A stretch of 64,000 nt of DNA, taken from NCBI GenBank assembly GCA_002840245.1, contig PHAA01000007.1:148352-212351 (forward strand), read 5' to 3'. The translations under genes and the position numbers were made by a program. The notes beneath the pieces were generated by a model. That model ran no database searches, was not told where the DNA came from, and saw only the letters and a list, made by a program, of their open reading frames with translations. Position 1 is the stretch's first letter, and each line of letters begins with the position of its first letter. Of this stretch, positions 46,551 through 55,296 are shown one piece after another. This DNA is from Firmicutes bacterium HGW-Firmicutes-15 (GTDB taxonomy: Bacteria; Bacillota; Syntrophomonadia; Syntrophomonadales; Syntrophomonadaceae).

Positions 46551-47437
46551 TTATTCCACCCCCAATTCAGTATGGCAGGTATCATAAGGGTTAATGTCAT
46601 AATGCTGGTTATAACAATTTCCCTACCAGTAATTCCGGACAACCTAGGATAATAATTGTAGTTAGACCAACCTATTAACGTGGAAAACACACCTATTACC
46701 AAACACATGCTCATACCAACTAAAATTAAATAATCTCTGGGTCGCCATAACTCCCGATTATAATAACTTCTATCCCCACTTCCATATCCTCTAGCGTACA
46801 TTGATTCTGCCAACTGAAGGGAACGTTCGAGACAAGATTGTAAAAGAACGCTAATAACTGGCAGTAAATTCCTGATTCTTTTCCACCTAGTACCAGTATC
46901 CAACTTTACTCCCCGACAACGTTGTACTTCCGTTATTCGGTAAAAATCCTTCATTAAAAGGGGAAATAGACGGGTAGCAAGTATTATTATTAATACCGAC
47001 CTGCTTCCCCCTTTGTTAAAAAGTTTTAGCACTTTATCTGGATGAATTGCATAGGTGTAAAGACAAAAGACACTAATGATAATCAGTAATCGAACACCCA
47101 TTCCAGCACCAAACGCCAAGGCTTCAAGTGTTATTCTTATCTCCCCTAATAAGGGTAGCCTGGGACTTTTGTACAATACCGTTTCTCCTACTCTAGAAAA
47201 AATAGCATTAAATATTATGATAAGTACAATTAAGGCTGAGCAATACTTAAGATATACTTTCCATTCTTTATAATTATCGGCTGCAATGATAACAATTCCT
47301 ACCGCCACAAACAATCCGAGCAGGTAAACAGGATGAGATAAAACCAGGGTTAACATTAAAACTACACCTATAAAGGCTAATATGGTAAATGGATGTAACT
47401 TATGAATTAAGTTGTCCTTTTCGCGATAGATAAGCAT
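46523..47437 (-). CDS. ecfT: ECF transporter transmembrane component EcfT
   Basis: The 304-residue protein has five or six membrane helices and a long cytoplasmic helical region with the paired Ala/Cys-Arg-Gly motifs that couple to the ATPases (QRCRGVKLD and MYARGYGSGDR). It sits 16 bases downstream of the lipoprotein gene. Together with the fused ATPase and the S component it completes a dedicated ECF transporter. Confidence 0.93.
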   Translation of the reverse strand: MLIYREKDNLIHKLHPFTILAFIGVVLMLTLVLSHPVYLLGLFVAVGIVIIAADNYKEWKVYLKYCSALIVLIIIFNAIFSRVGETVLYKSPRLPLLGEIRITLEALAFGAGMGVRLLIIISVFCLYTYAIHPDKVLKLFNKGGSRSVLIIILATRLFPLLMKDFYRITEVQRCRGVKLDTGTRWKRIRNLLPVISVLLQSCLERSLQLAESMYARGYGSGDRSYYNRELWRPRDYLILVGMSMCLVIGVFSTLIGWSNYNYYPRLSGITGREIVITSIMTLTLMIPAILNWGWNKWPLLRSRI

Positions 47438-47453
47438 AATATGTCATCCCTTT

Positions 47454-48524
47454 TTACTGTAATGGTAATCTAATTACTTCCCCCGATAAAATTGCCGCAT
47501 TATATAATCCTGAGATTTTATCAGAGGTTTTCACCAGCAGGTCAACCGCCTGCTGTAAGCCTTCTGGATCTGTTCCAGCAACTAGCCAGAGGGGGCTGTC
47601 GTCTCCGAGACCTGAACCTGATGCAACAATAATACCCGCACTTTTCGCACCTGATTGAGTTACATTCCCCTTATAATCCAACAGTTCCAACCCTTCATCG
47701 GTAAAATGAACACTGGCACCTGTTTTTCTATAGGCCTTATTAAATTTATCTAAGAAGTCTAGCTTTTTAAGTTCATCCCAGGTGCCGATTACAATCGCAG
47801 GTTTTCGGGTTTTTTCTAAGTAACTGTTATCTAATACCATAGTAGCTACAGAATTAACTCCCTTATTCTTCAAAGCTTTTTCTATTTCGTTTGCCAGGTT
47901 AAGATTATCTTCAGAACTCATAATCGTGGTTGTCTCGACTTTACCTCGGTAGCCGTGTATGAATGGTTCAGGATAGCAGCCAATAACGGCTGAATTGGCG
48001 AACCCTGCACTTTGCCATTTATGATAATCCCACCATATAACCTCTCCTGCTCTTAATGAATAATCTGCCGCCCCTGCATCAGAACAAATTCCATTAATAT
48101 AATAAAACCAATCCAAGTTGTTGCCTGATATCCCACCATTTTGTGACTCTAAACCATTAATACTGCTTACATAACTACCATCCCACTTAGTAGTTATATT
48201 CAAATTTGCTTTCAACACATCTATAACTGTGGAGCTTTTATCTATGGCGACTTGTTTTTTGAATAGAATCTGTTCCCCAAAATCTTTGGTTATCAGCAGG
48301 CCTACAGTATCAACAGTAGCAGCAACTTTATTTTCTGTGGGCAATTTCTTTTCTTGCCCAGCTTTAATAAGAGGTACATCTGCAGTTTCACCTGTTTGTT
48401 TCTCTGATGCAATAGTACTGCTACTAATAGGTGTAACGCTATTATCATTAGCCCTATTACTACAACCACCAGCGAATACTAAAATCACAAATAAACTTAG
48501 TATTAAGCAAAAAACGCGCTTCAT
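47454..48524 (-). CDS. Lipoprotein with transcobalamin-like C-terminal (DUF4430) domain
   Basis: Of 356 residues: lipoprotein signal peptide (lipobox FAGGC, Cys about 21), Ser/Thr linker, then a DUF4430 domain (about 68-175) with the typical ending WFYYINGICSDAGAADYSLR followed by GEVIWWDYH. A C-terminal alpha/beta region of about 170 residues (VIGTWDELKKL; SGLGDDSPLWLV) has no assigned function. DUF4430 is the bacterial relative of the beta domain of transcobalamin and intrinsic factor. It likely hands corrinoid from the SLH-anchored proteins to the ECF transporter encoded next. Confidence 0.88.
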   Translation of the reverse strand: MKRVFCLILSLFVILVFAGGCSNRANDNSVTPISSSTIASEKQTGETADVPLIKAGQEKKLPTENKVAATVDTVGLLITKDFGEQILFKKQVAIDKSSTVIDVLKANLNITTKWDGSYVSSINGLESQNGGISGNNLDWFYYINGICSDAGAADYSLRAGEVIWWDYHKWQSAGFANSAVIGCYPEPFIHGYRGKVETTTIMSSEDNLNLANEIEKALKNKGVNSVATMVLDNSYLEKTRKPAIVIGTWDELKKLDFLDKFNKAYRKTGASVHFTDEGLELLDYKGNVTQSGAKSAGIIVASGSGLGDDSPLWLVAGTDPEGLQQAVDLLVKTSDKISGLYNAAILSGEVIRLPLQ

Positions 48525-48636
48525 AATTTACCCCCAAATACCATTATAATTAGGGCAATTTGCACTGCCAGCTAGCTTCTATGCAATACTTCTGCATTAA
48601 AAAGTCTAACTGGCAGTACCACTACAATACATTTTA

Positions 48637-51429
48637 TTAAATCTTGGAAACAGTATTAAGATATTTATAGACAACAACTGCAGCTTCGGCTCTGCTTAAT
48701 GGGTTAATTCCTTTAAAAGTTCCATCTTCATATCCTTTCATTAGCCCTTGTTTATAAACGTATTTAACTCCGTTTGATGCCCAGGCAGGTATACTATCCC
48801 AATCATGGAATACCATATTGGCATCATTGATACTATTAGCAGTGCCTTCTATTTGATGAAAAATGCTAGCTACCTCGTTCCTACTTATATTATTCTCTGG
48901 CTTAAAGGTACCATCTGAATATCCTGATACATATTTATTACTATACGCAGATGCTACAGAAGCAGCAAACCAGTTTGAAGAATCTACATCGCTAAATAGA
49001 CCGTTCTTATATTCATCTTTTTCCAGTTGTAGAGCGGTTATTAGCAGCTTAACAAATTCAGCTCTGCTTATAGATCTTTGGGGTTCAAATATTCCCTCAC
49101 TTGTGCCTTTGATAATCCCTTTACCTGCAAGAATTTCAATAGCATCTTTTGCCCAGGCAATATTATCATCAACATCCTGAAAAGAGATTCTAGTTAGCAC
49201 TTTAGTGGCTTTAGGCAATTCGATTATTGCAAACTTGGTAAAGTGGTCAATACGAAATACTACCAACCCGGTACTATAGTCAATTACTCCCGGAATAGTA
49301 ATCCACTGTTTACTTTGCTCGTCATACCAGGCTGGACTTAGGTTTTCAATATCCAGGTCCTCAGTCAGAGCTATTTTAATACTGATCGTTATGGAATCAT
49401 CAAATGTAGTTCCACTAGGGCCAAATTCGTAAGTCGACGATCCTAATTTCATCCCAAATTGTTCCGGTTCTTCATTATCAGGTAATTCTTTAACGGTTAT
49501 ACTTTTGGTCTGTGACAAGGCATTTTCAGGGATTAGCAGACTTACTTCTTCATCTCCCAATGCAGCATCCGTTTTTCCTACTTCTTTAGTCAAGTTAACC
49601 TTATTGCCATGCAATTCTTCTTTTAGAGCTTTCGCTGCTTCCAGAGTCATTTTCTTATCAACATTCAATACTTTTGAAATATTACTATTTTTTTTAGGAT
49701 TGGTGTCTTTTATTAATCTATCAAGCTCATCTTTATAGCTATTTAAGGTTTCCTTGATTTTTTCTTCAGCTATTGTTGGAATTGGTAGTTGAATAATATT
49801 TCCTGATAATAAATCATCCCAATTTGGTCCATTAAAATTAGCATTCATACTGTACCAGAAGATAATTTTATCCCCCTCTGATACTGATATTTCTTTGGGT
49901 ACGTCCCAAAAAGGGGTACTATTTTTCTTTCCGCACCAACCATTCATTCCCTCATTTGTTTCTCCTGCTATATCTTCAATAAAACCATCAGTACCAGTCT
50001 TGAACCTCCAACTTAATCCGGTAGCTTTCAATACACTCATTGCTGTTAAACCGAATTCATCATTTTCGGTAATTTGTACACTGCCAGGGCTATATAACAG
50101 ATTACCTGCTTTTCCTACAACAGCAATACTTACCGTTTTATTATTCACTTGTACAACTGGTGCATCATTATCTGTACAACTAACAGTAACACTTGCACTG
50201 CCATTAACACCCTCATACACTGCTATAGCATATGTATTACCTGCTGCAACTCCGGTTACTAAACCACTGCTGTTTACAGTAGCAATTCCTGTATTAGCTG
50301 TCGACCAGGTTGCACTATTGCTGACATCTTCTGTAGTACCATTAAATATATAGGCATTTGCCGTAAATTGCTGTGTTCCATTTACTTGTATAACTGAACT
50401 ATTCGGAATTGCTGCCACACCCAGAACGGTGTTAGCTGCAACACATCCTCCTAATTTGAGATATGCATCTATTGCCGAGGTAGTACAACCTATATTGCCA
50501 AAAGTCCCATTTACTAAAACTAAAGCATCGTCGTTCATATAGTCTAGAGGACTTTTATCTGAGTTTACCCATGTTGAAGGGTCTATTTCTAAAAGCATTA
50601 ATGTATAAATCACCTCAGCCGTATCGGTTATTTTATAATCAAAACCAGCTGTATCCTGAAAACTCCCATCATTTTTTTGCAGGCCTTTCATCCAATTAAC
50701 TCCATTGTCAATTGCTGTTTGAATAGTTATCTGTACCTCTTCTTCAACACCTGGTTGATTTTTCAGATAGTATAACGCCCTTACTGCCTGTGCTGTAGTC
50801 TGAAAATCATTCCATGAAGTGGTCCAAGCGCCTGTCGTATTATCACAGTTATCTAAAATATAATTAATCGCATTTGTTGTATTTATCTCCGCTATATCCC
50901 CAGCCCTCCCCAATAATTCAAAAGCAGGAATATCACTAAATGCATTATTATCAAAATAACCACTCTCGGTTTGCCTATCCTTTATTATGGTAAGTAATTG
51001 ACCTGCTTTTTCTGTTTCTCCAAGGGTCTTTGCTGCTAGATAATCCTGAGATACTCTCTTGGTTGACTTGGCATATACTTGATTCCCTGACCAATCAGTT
51101 GTTGTTTCATTGGGATTTGCAATGGTAGCATCGATTAAAATAAGCACTCTTTCTTTTAAACTTTTATTGTTATATACCCAGGTATCTACATCTGCTCCAG
51201 CCAGGTCTAATATATAGGCATCATAAGATGAAAAATCAGTGTATCCTCCCCCATTTACCGCTGCACCATTTTGATATGAATTATACTGGTTCATTACTGC
51301 ATGCAATGCCAGATCGTTAATATTTGTTTCCGCTTGGACAAATCCCGGTGCCCAATATGTAATTAATGTTGTTAATAGCAATAAAATTAATAAGACTCGA
51401 GAAATCGCTTTGTTTTTCCTGTTAATCAA
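48637..51429 (-). CDS. SLH-anchored transcobalamin/intrinsic-factor-like surface protein
   Basis: Of 930 residues: signal peptide (1-33), all-helical alpha-alpha barrel repeats (about 35-330; GVNWMKGLQKNDGSFQD), a bacterial Ig-like domain (about 335-420), a DUF4430/transcobalamin-like beta domain (about 430-530; MSVLKATGLSWRF, MNGWCGKKN, FWYSMN), a helical linker, a ZU5-like beta domain (about 620-735) and three SLH motifs (about 740-930). The barrel-plus-beta-domain order is that of intrinsic factor and transcobalamin. It starts at TTG 51429, 8 bases from GGAGGG. It is the first gene behind the AdoCbl riboswitch. Confidence 0.9.
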   Translation of the reverse strand: MINRKNKAISRVLLILLLLTTLITYWAPGFVQAETNINDLALHAVMNQYNSYQNGAAVNGGGYTDFSSYDAYILDLAGADVDTWVYNNKSLKERVLILIDATIANPNETTTDWSGNQVYAKSTKRVSQDYLAAKTLGETEKAGQLLTIIKDRQTESGYFDNNAFSDIPAFELLGRAGDIAEINTTNAINYILDNCDNTTGAWTTSWNDFQTTAQAVRALYYLKNQPGVEEEVQITIQTAIDNGVNWMKGLQKNDGSFQDTAGFDYKITDTAEVIYTLMLLEIDPSTWVNSDKSPLDYMNDDALVLVNGTFGNIGCTTSAIDAYLKLGGCVAANTVLGVAAIPNSSVIQVNGTQQFTANAYIFNGTTEDVSNSATWSTANTGIATVNSSGLVTGVAAGNTYAIAVYEGVNGSASVTVSCTDNDAPVVQVNNKTVSIAVVGKAGNLLYSPGSVQITENDEFGLTAMSVLKATGLSWRFKTGTDGFIEDIAGETNEGMNGWCGKKNSTPFWDVPKEISVSEGDKIIFWYSMNANFNGPNWDDLLSGNIIQLPIPTIAEEKIKETLNSYKDELDRLIKDTNPKKNSNISKVLNVDKKMTLEAAKALKEELHGNKVNLTKEVGKTDAALGDEEVSLLIPENALSQTKSITVKELPDNEEPEQFGMKLGSSTYEFGPSGTTFDDSITISIKIALTEDLDIENLSPAWYDEQSKQWITIPGVIDYSTGLVVFRIDHFTKFAIIELPKATKVLTRISFQDVDDNIAWAKDAIEILAGKGIIKGTSEGIFEPQRSISRAEFVKLLITALQLEKDEYKNGLFSDVDSSNWFAASVASAYSNKYVSGYSDGTFKPENNISRNEVASIFHQIEGTANSINDANMVFHDWDSIPAWASNGVKYVYKQGLMKGYEDGTFKGINPLSRAEAAVVVYKYLNTVSKI

Positions 51430-51473
51430 TTCACACCCTCCTCTAAACTAAATTACGTTTTCTTCAGCAATTC

Positions 51474-51511
51474 AAAAAGCTTCCATTTTCACTAGAAAAT
51501 GGAAGCTTTTT
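51474..51511 (-). terminator. Riboswitch expression-platform terminator
   Basis: A 17-bp perfect stem (AAAAAGCTTCCATTTTC/GAAAATGGAAGCTTTTT) with a 4-base ACTA loop and a T5 end lies between the cobalamin aptamer and the first gene. It fits transcription termination when AdoCbl is bound. Confidence 0.88.
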
Positions 51512-51519
51512 GCCTGTCA

Positions 51520-51730
51520 ACCAAGCACTCCCCCTTTCTCGCGAAGGTATTACGTGCGGTACAACAGTTAGGTCTCCTGACTCACGGATCTTTACTTGTT
51601 TCCGCCTTCCCAGACTATAGGCCCAGTGGCAATTGGAAACATGCTTCCCGTTTACAGTGGCGCGACCGTCCAGGACTTTCACCTGGTTCCCCGGTATTTG
51701 CTGTTAGACAAATACACCGTTGCACATAAA
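51520..51730 (-). promoter_or_regulatory. Adenosylcobalamin riboswitch
   Basis: On the minus strand the conserved core is plain: AACCAGGTGAAAGTCCTGG, then the B12-box-like CGCGCCACTGTAA, ACGGGAAGC, and the distal GAGTCAGGAGACC. The aptamer runs from about 51730 to 51540 and is followed by the terminator at 51474-51511. It controls the unit from 51429 to 42504, tying the surface proteins and the ECF transporter to cobalamin. The remaining part of the gap (51731-51885) holds AT-rich promoters for both strands. Confidence 0.95.
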
Positions 51731-51885
51731 ATATATTAATTCCAGATATTTTTTTGGTATAATAATGTTGTATTTCTTCTTTTTTCCAGTTGCAAGAACT
51801 GTATATATTATTCTAACTAATAAATATATCTTTGCAAACCATACTCAGCTATTTTTTCGATAAATTTTTTTAGGAGGTATTAAAT

Positions 51886-52461
51886 ATGAATTTAAGTCAA
51901 AAACTTCATAGCATTTTAGAACTAGATATTTATTCAAAAAACATGGGGTTTAATCAAACTTGTTTGGTACTCGCCAAAGATATACTCTTAGATGAACGAG
52001 TTCGAATGCACTGTCAGGTTAATCTTTGCGGCAACTACCATAATAATCTAATGTGCCCCCCATTTCTGCCTTCATTATCAGAAATTAGGCTACTTATTAA
52101 GAGATATAATTTCGCTCTTCTTTTACAACTTCAACCATCAATCACATCAAAAAACAAAGAAGAAACTCTAGAAATTTTCTCAAAAACTGCCATTCAACTT
52201 AATGAAATGCTTATTTCTTTGGAAAGAAAAGCTTTTGCTTCAGGTTTTCCATTGGCTCTTGCCCTTGGTGCTGGTGAATGTAAACTTTGTGAAGACTGTA
52301 TTGTTAAACATGGGAAAACTCAATGCCCTAAACCTGGATCTTCACGACCTTCTATGGAAGGGATGGGTATAGATGTCCTGCAAACATGTAAATCAGCCGG
52401 TCTCGCTATGCACTTTAAAGAAGGCGAGCTAACACTTGCAGGTCTGTTATTAATAGACTGA
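51886..52461 (+). CDS. DUF2284 family cysteine-rich protein
   Basis: This 191-residue soluble protein has the DUF2284 pattern of cysteines: an N-terminal HCQVNLCGNY...MCPPF group and a later CKLCEDC...CPKPGSSRPSMEGMGID group, arranged like ferredoxin-type metal sites. The function is unknown; members occur mainly in anaerobes. AGGAGGT lies 8 bases before the ATG. It is divergent from the riboswitch unit and monocistronic. Confidence 0.85.
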   Translation: MNLSQKLHSILELDIYSKNMGFNQTCLVLAKDILLDERVRMHCQVNLCGNYHNNLMCPPFLPSLSEIRLLIKRYNFALLLQLQPSITSKNKEETLEIFSKTAIQLNEMLISLERKAFASGFPLALALGAGECKLCEDCIVKHGKTQCPKPGSSRPSMEGMGIDVLQTCKSAGLAMHFKEGELTLAGLLLID

Positions 52462-52480
52462 TTGTATAAATATTTTCATC

Positions 52481-52693
52481 TTAGTGTTCTTGCATATTTT
52501 TTATATAGTCTTCTTCGGATACCAGCTTCACCATAGATTGCGGAATAAGATAACTGCGATTACGAGTGTCAACTAAAATTAGCAGCCATACGTCCCCGGG
52601 TGATTTTTCTCCACGAAATCCTATTAATGAACCTTCCAAGTTAAATAGAAAGTGTTTAGGTTCAGTTATTACCACCCTATCTCCAATTACCAT
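52481..52693 (-). CDS. Small hypothetical protein
   Basis: A 70-residue protein, no family recognised. Predicted beta-rich, with an SH3/KOW-like look (VIGDRVVITEPKHF, VWLLILVDTRNRSYLIP). AAGGAG lies 8 bases before the ATG, supporting translation. It is last in a run of small genes downstream of an eIF2B/MtnA-like gene. Confidence 0.65.
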   Translation of the reverse strand: MVIGDRVVITEPKHFLFNLEGSLIGFRGEKSPGDVWLLILVDTRNRSYLIPQSMVKLVSEEDYIKNMQEH

Positions 52694-52732
52694 AATGTTA
52701 ACTCCTTACTTCTGGGCTGTCATTTTAACATC

Positions 52733-53332
52733 TCAATTGTTCATCGTTATGCTATTCATGCTTTTAGACTTCTTCTTAATTTGCTGTACATAAAAGCCAG
52801 TTTCTTTATATATCTTGTTCAATAAGGTAATTAGCTCATTCTGCTCAAGCACCGATATGTTTAGATTGGTGAATACTCTTTCAAGAAATTTAGCACCAAT
52901 TTGCAGATCCTCATATGATAAGAGATTAAAGGACTTCTCTTCTTCCAGATCAAAATGCCCTAAAACAGATATACTTAATTTATATCCTTCTTCATCAGCC
53001 AAAGTATAAAAACGACTCTGGCCACTTATCAGCAGAAGTCCATAGCTTAGTCCTCCAGCGCGTACCGGCAACAATACTTCTTCCACTTGAAGCTCAATTT
53101 CATGAGAAATCAATAGATAATCCCTTAATTCCACTACTTCGGCCTCAGTGAAAAATTCATTTACCAACATTTGATCGTAACAAGCTTCATCCCTGTTTTC
53201 ATCGTAATTCTCAATTAGTTCTTCATAAGGAACTACTGGATTAGATCTGCCTACTACGAACCAGTTAAACTTCACCTGATCTTGCCCCAGATATCCATCT
53301 ATAACCGACCAGGCTCTAAATAACTGCATCAT
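52733..53332 (-). CDS. Hypothetical protein
   Basis: A 199-residue soluble, acidic protein with no family recognised. It begins MMQLFRAWSVIDGYLGQDQV and appears alpha/beta, with a helical C-terminus (NKIYKETGFYVQQIKKKSKS). A GGAGGG site precedes the ATG. It lies 22 bases downstream of another small gene and is probably co-transcribed with it. Confidence 0.7.
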   Translation of the reverse strand: MMQLFRAWSVIDGYLGQDQVKFNWFVVGRSNPVVPYEELIENYDENRDEACYDQMLVNEFFTEAEVVELRDYLLISHEIELQVEEVLLPVRAGGLSYGLLLISGQSRFYTLADEEGYKLSISVLGHFDLEEEKSFNLLSYEDLQIGAKFLERVFTNLNISVLEQNELITLLNKIYKETGFYVQQIKKKSKSMNSITMNN

Positions 53333-53354
53333 AGTTTTCCCTCCTATAACCTAC

Positions 53355-53552
53355 TTACTCTTTTGTCTTTATAGTAACCTTAATACCGCGACAGCAATCA
53401 TTGTTTTTGACTATTATATTGTCGTCTTTTTCAAATAACCTATAATCCCCATCTGTTTCAATGATCAGATCATCCATTTTAAGATTACCTTCCTTGGGTA
53501 TAAACAACTGACGATTAAGTGGAATGATAACTGAATCTTTTAGAATTGCCAT
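53355..53552 (-). CDS. Small hypothetical protein
   Basis: A 65-residue, predicted all-beta protein, no family recognised. It contains IIPLNRQLFIPKEGNLKMDD and a CC pair near the C-terminus (KNNDCCRGIKV) that could bind metal or form a disulphide. GGAGG precedes the ATG, and it is 43 bases downstream of the MtnA-like gene. Confidence 0.65.
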   Translation of the reverse strand: MAILKDSVIIPLNRQLFIPKEGNLKMDDLIIETDGDYRLFEKDDNIIVKNNDCCRGIKVTIKTKE

Positions 53553-53595
53553 TTATTAACCTCCTACTCTACAATACTAATATTTATTTTAATAA

Positions 53596-54636
53596 TTAAT
53601 AAGCTGGTAAAGACCAGTACGTATTGACTTCACCGGGAGCAATTATTCCTCGATCAGTAATTATTGCATCAACCAATTCAGGCGGTGTCAAGTCAAATGC
53701 AGGGTAAAAGCCCTTAACTTTTTCACCTGTCGTTTTTATTCCATTAATAGAGAGGACTTCTTCAGAATCCCTAATTTCTATAATAATTTCCTTGCCAACC
53801 TGACAACGCCTGTCCGGTCCGCCGTACCCAAGAATGTAAAAAGGAATGTGATGATAAGCGGCGGCTATTGCCAGTTGAAAAGTCCCCACTTTATTAGCAA
53901 TAGTCCCATCCATAGCAATGCGATCAGCGGCGGTAAACACCTTGGTTACCATACCACAGCTCATACAGTAGGCTGCCATATTATCGGTAATTAAAGTTAC
54001 CGGTATCTCCAATTCCGATACCGACCAGGCCGTAAGACGCGCTCCCTGGAGATATGGTCTGGTCTCAGTAGATATTACCTGTATCCGCTTTTTCTGATCC
54101 CTTGCTTGGCTTAGCATAAACAATAATCCAGCTCCAGGAAAGCAGTGAGTAAGTATACAATCACCATCTTCCAGTATTGTTGCTCCCCATTTACCGGTTA
54201 ATTCCGAGCAAAGCTGTTGCTTGCTTATTGTCCGATTGATACTGGCCAGCAATTGATCTGACCACCCGGATTGTTCCCAATCAATCTTTTCCAGCATCCT
54301 GCCCAATAGAGCATTCAGATGAAACCCGGTAGGTCTGGTAGCAACCAATCGCTCTCTAGCAGTCAGCAATAACTTTTTGGCTTCATCAACCTTGGATGTT
54401 GAATGGCTTTCAATGTAAATGGCAGCCAAGTAGAGGCCGTAACCGGCAGTAACAGCAATATCGCCGGCACCTTGGACCACCATTTCCTCGATAGCCCGAG
54501 CAACGGCTTCATAGTCGTTGCAAACCACCTCGACTATCATAGAGGGAAGGCACCGGCGATCTACTATAACCAGCGATTCGTCCCTTAAGAAGACAGTATG
54601 GTTTATGTCCATTAATAAAGGATCATGCAACGCCAT
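53596..54636 (-). CDS. MtnA / eIF2B-like isomerase family protein
   Basis: The 346-residue protein is of the methylthioribose-1-phosphate isomerase / ribose-1,5-bisphosphate isomerase / eIF2B group. It has GAGDIAVTAGYGLYLAA, ATRPTGFHLN, a Cys in LTHCFPG at the MtnA catalytic position (usually THCNAG), the Asp in ITDNMAA, and AADRIAMDG...NKVGT. The changed residues around the Cys suggest a paralogue with a related sugar-phosphate substrate. A hairpin at 54653-54681 separates it from the acyl-CoA mutase genes upstream. Confidence 0.85.
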   Translation of the reverse strand: MALHDPLLMDINHTVFLRDESLVIVDRRCLPSMIVEVVCNDYEAVARAIEEMVVQGAGDIAVTAGYGLYLAAIYIESHSTSKVDEAKKLLLTARERLVATRPTGFHLNALLGRMLEKIDWEQSGWSDQLLASINRTISKQQLCSELTGKWGATILEDGDCILTHCFPGAGLLFMLSQARDQKKRIQVISTETRPYLQGARLTAWSVSELEIPVTLITDNMAAYCMSCGMVTKVFTAADRIAMDGTIANKVGTFQLAIAAAYHHIPFYILGYGGPDRRCQVGKEIIIEIRDSEEVLSINGIKTTGEKVKGFYPAFDLTPPELVDAIITDRGIIAPGEVNTYWSLPAY

Positions 54637-54652
54637 TTCCTCCTATTAATAG

Positions 54653-54681
54653 ACCGCAGGAAACTCCATGCTTCCTGCGGT
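54653..54681. terminator. Intergenic hairpin after the mutase operon
   Basis: Ten-bp arms ACCGCAGGAA/TTCCTGCGGT with a 9-base loop lie between the C-GCAxxG-C-C gene and the MtnA-like gene. A short T-run follows only on the plus strand, so it may attenuate rather than fully end minus-strand transcription. Confidence 0.5.
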
Positions 54682-54718
54682 TTCCTACAGGAATAATTCA
54701 AGGATAATAATGGATGCT

Positions 54719-55261
54719 TTATACTTTTCCGGCCATGTTTTTACCAAATGGCTGTACATAGCCTTCTCTGATCCCCTGATAGATAAACTCAACAGCTAAA
54801 CCTGCACTATCAACAACCATTTTCATGCAGTTACGGAAGCGGTCTTTATTTATCCACTCAGGATAATCCTGGTTTAGTTCGCTGCACAATGTCGATCCAT
54901 ACAGTTCTTCAAAGCGATGAGGAATCTGGTTAAAAAACCTGTACAGCCCCGGATTTCCATAAAGCTTATCAATGATCGCTTCTTGGGTTCCTTCCAGAGG
55001 ATTTCGCCGTCCGTGCACTGAACTGACCCCCATAATTGCTGCTACCAGTGCTCCACATACCCCACCGGTTAGTCCAATACCACCGCCAAAAGCAGTTGCA
55101 ATTGCTACAGTTTCGGCTGGAAATTCAATTAGGCCAACTTCTACCAGAGCTGCATATACAGATTCCGAACAGTTTAGCCCCAAACGAAAATTGTTTTTAG
55201 CAATCTCACGGGCTTTTTCTTTCATATCCTCTTCAGGTATTTTTAAGATGTCATCTCGCAT
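54719..55261 (-). CDS. C_GCAxxG_C_C family protein
   Basis: The 180-residue protein has the family cysteines: LNCSESVYAAL, GGVCGALVAAIMG, STLCSEL and FRNCMKMV. These are probably redox or metal-binding proteins of anaerobes, frequently near B12 or electron-transfer genes; the function is unknown. It is the last gene of the acyl-CoA mutase operon (35 bases after the previous gene). Confidence 0.88.
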   Translation of the reverse strand: MRDDILKIPEEDMKEKAREIAKNNFRLGLNCSESVYAALVEVGLIEFPAETVAIATAFGGGIGLTGGVCGALVAAIMGVSSVHGRRNPLEGTQEAIIDKLYGNPGLYRFFNQIPHRFEELYGSTLCSELNQDYPEWINKDRFRNCMKMVVDSAGLAVEFIYQGIREGYVQPFGKNMAGKV

Positions 55262-55296
55262 TCAATAGTCCCCCATTCCAATTCCATCAGCCAAAT

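Noticed and set aside
48637..51429. Idea that the alpha-alpha repeats make this protein a terpene cyclase or prenyltransferase
   Set aside because: A signal peptide, SLH anchors, a transcobalamin-like domain and the B12 riboswitch point to a secreted binding protein, and no DxDD-type catalytic motif is visible.
51464..51729. Open frames of about 70 codons on both strands
   Set aside because: They lie inside the cobalamin riboswitch and its terminator; the RNA structure explains the sequence.
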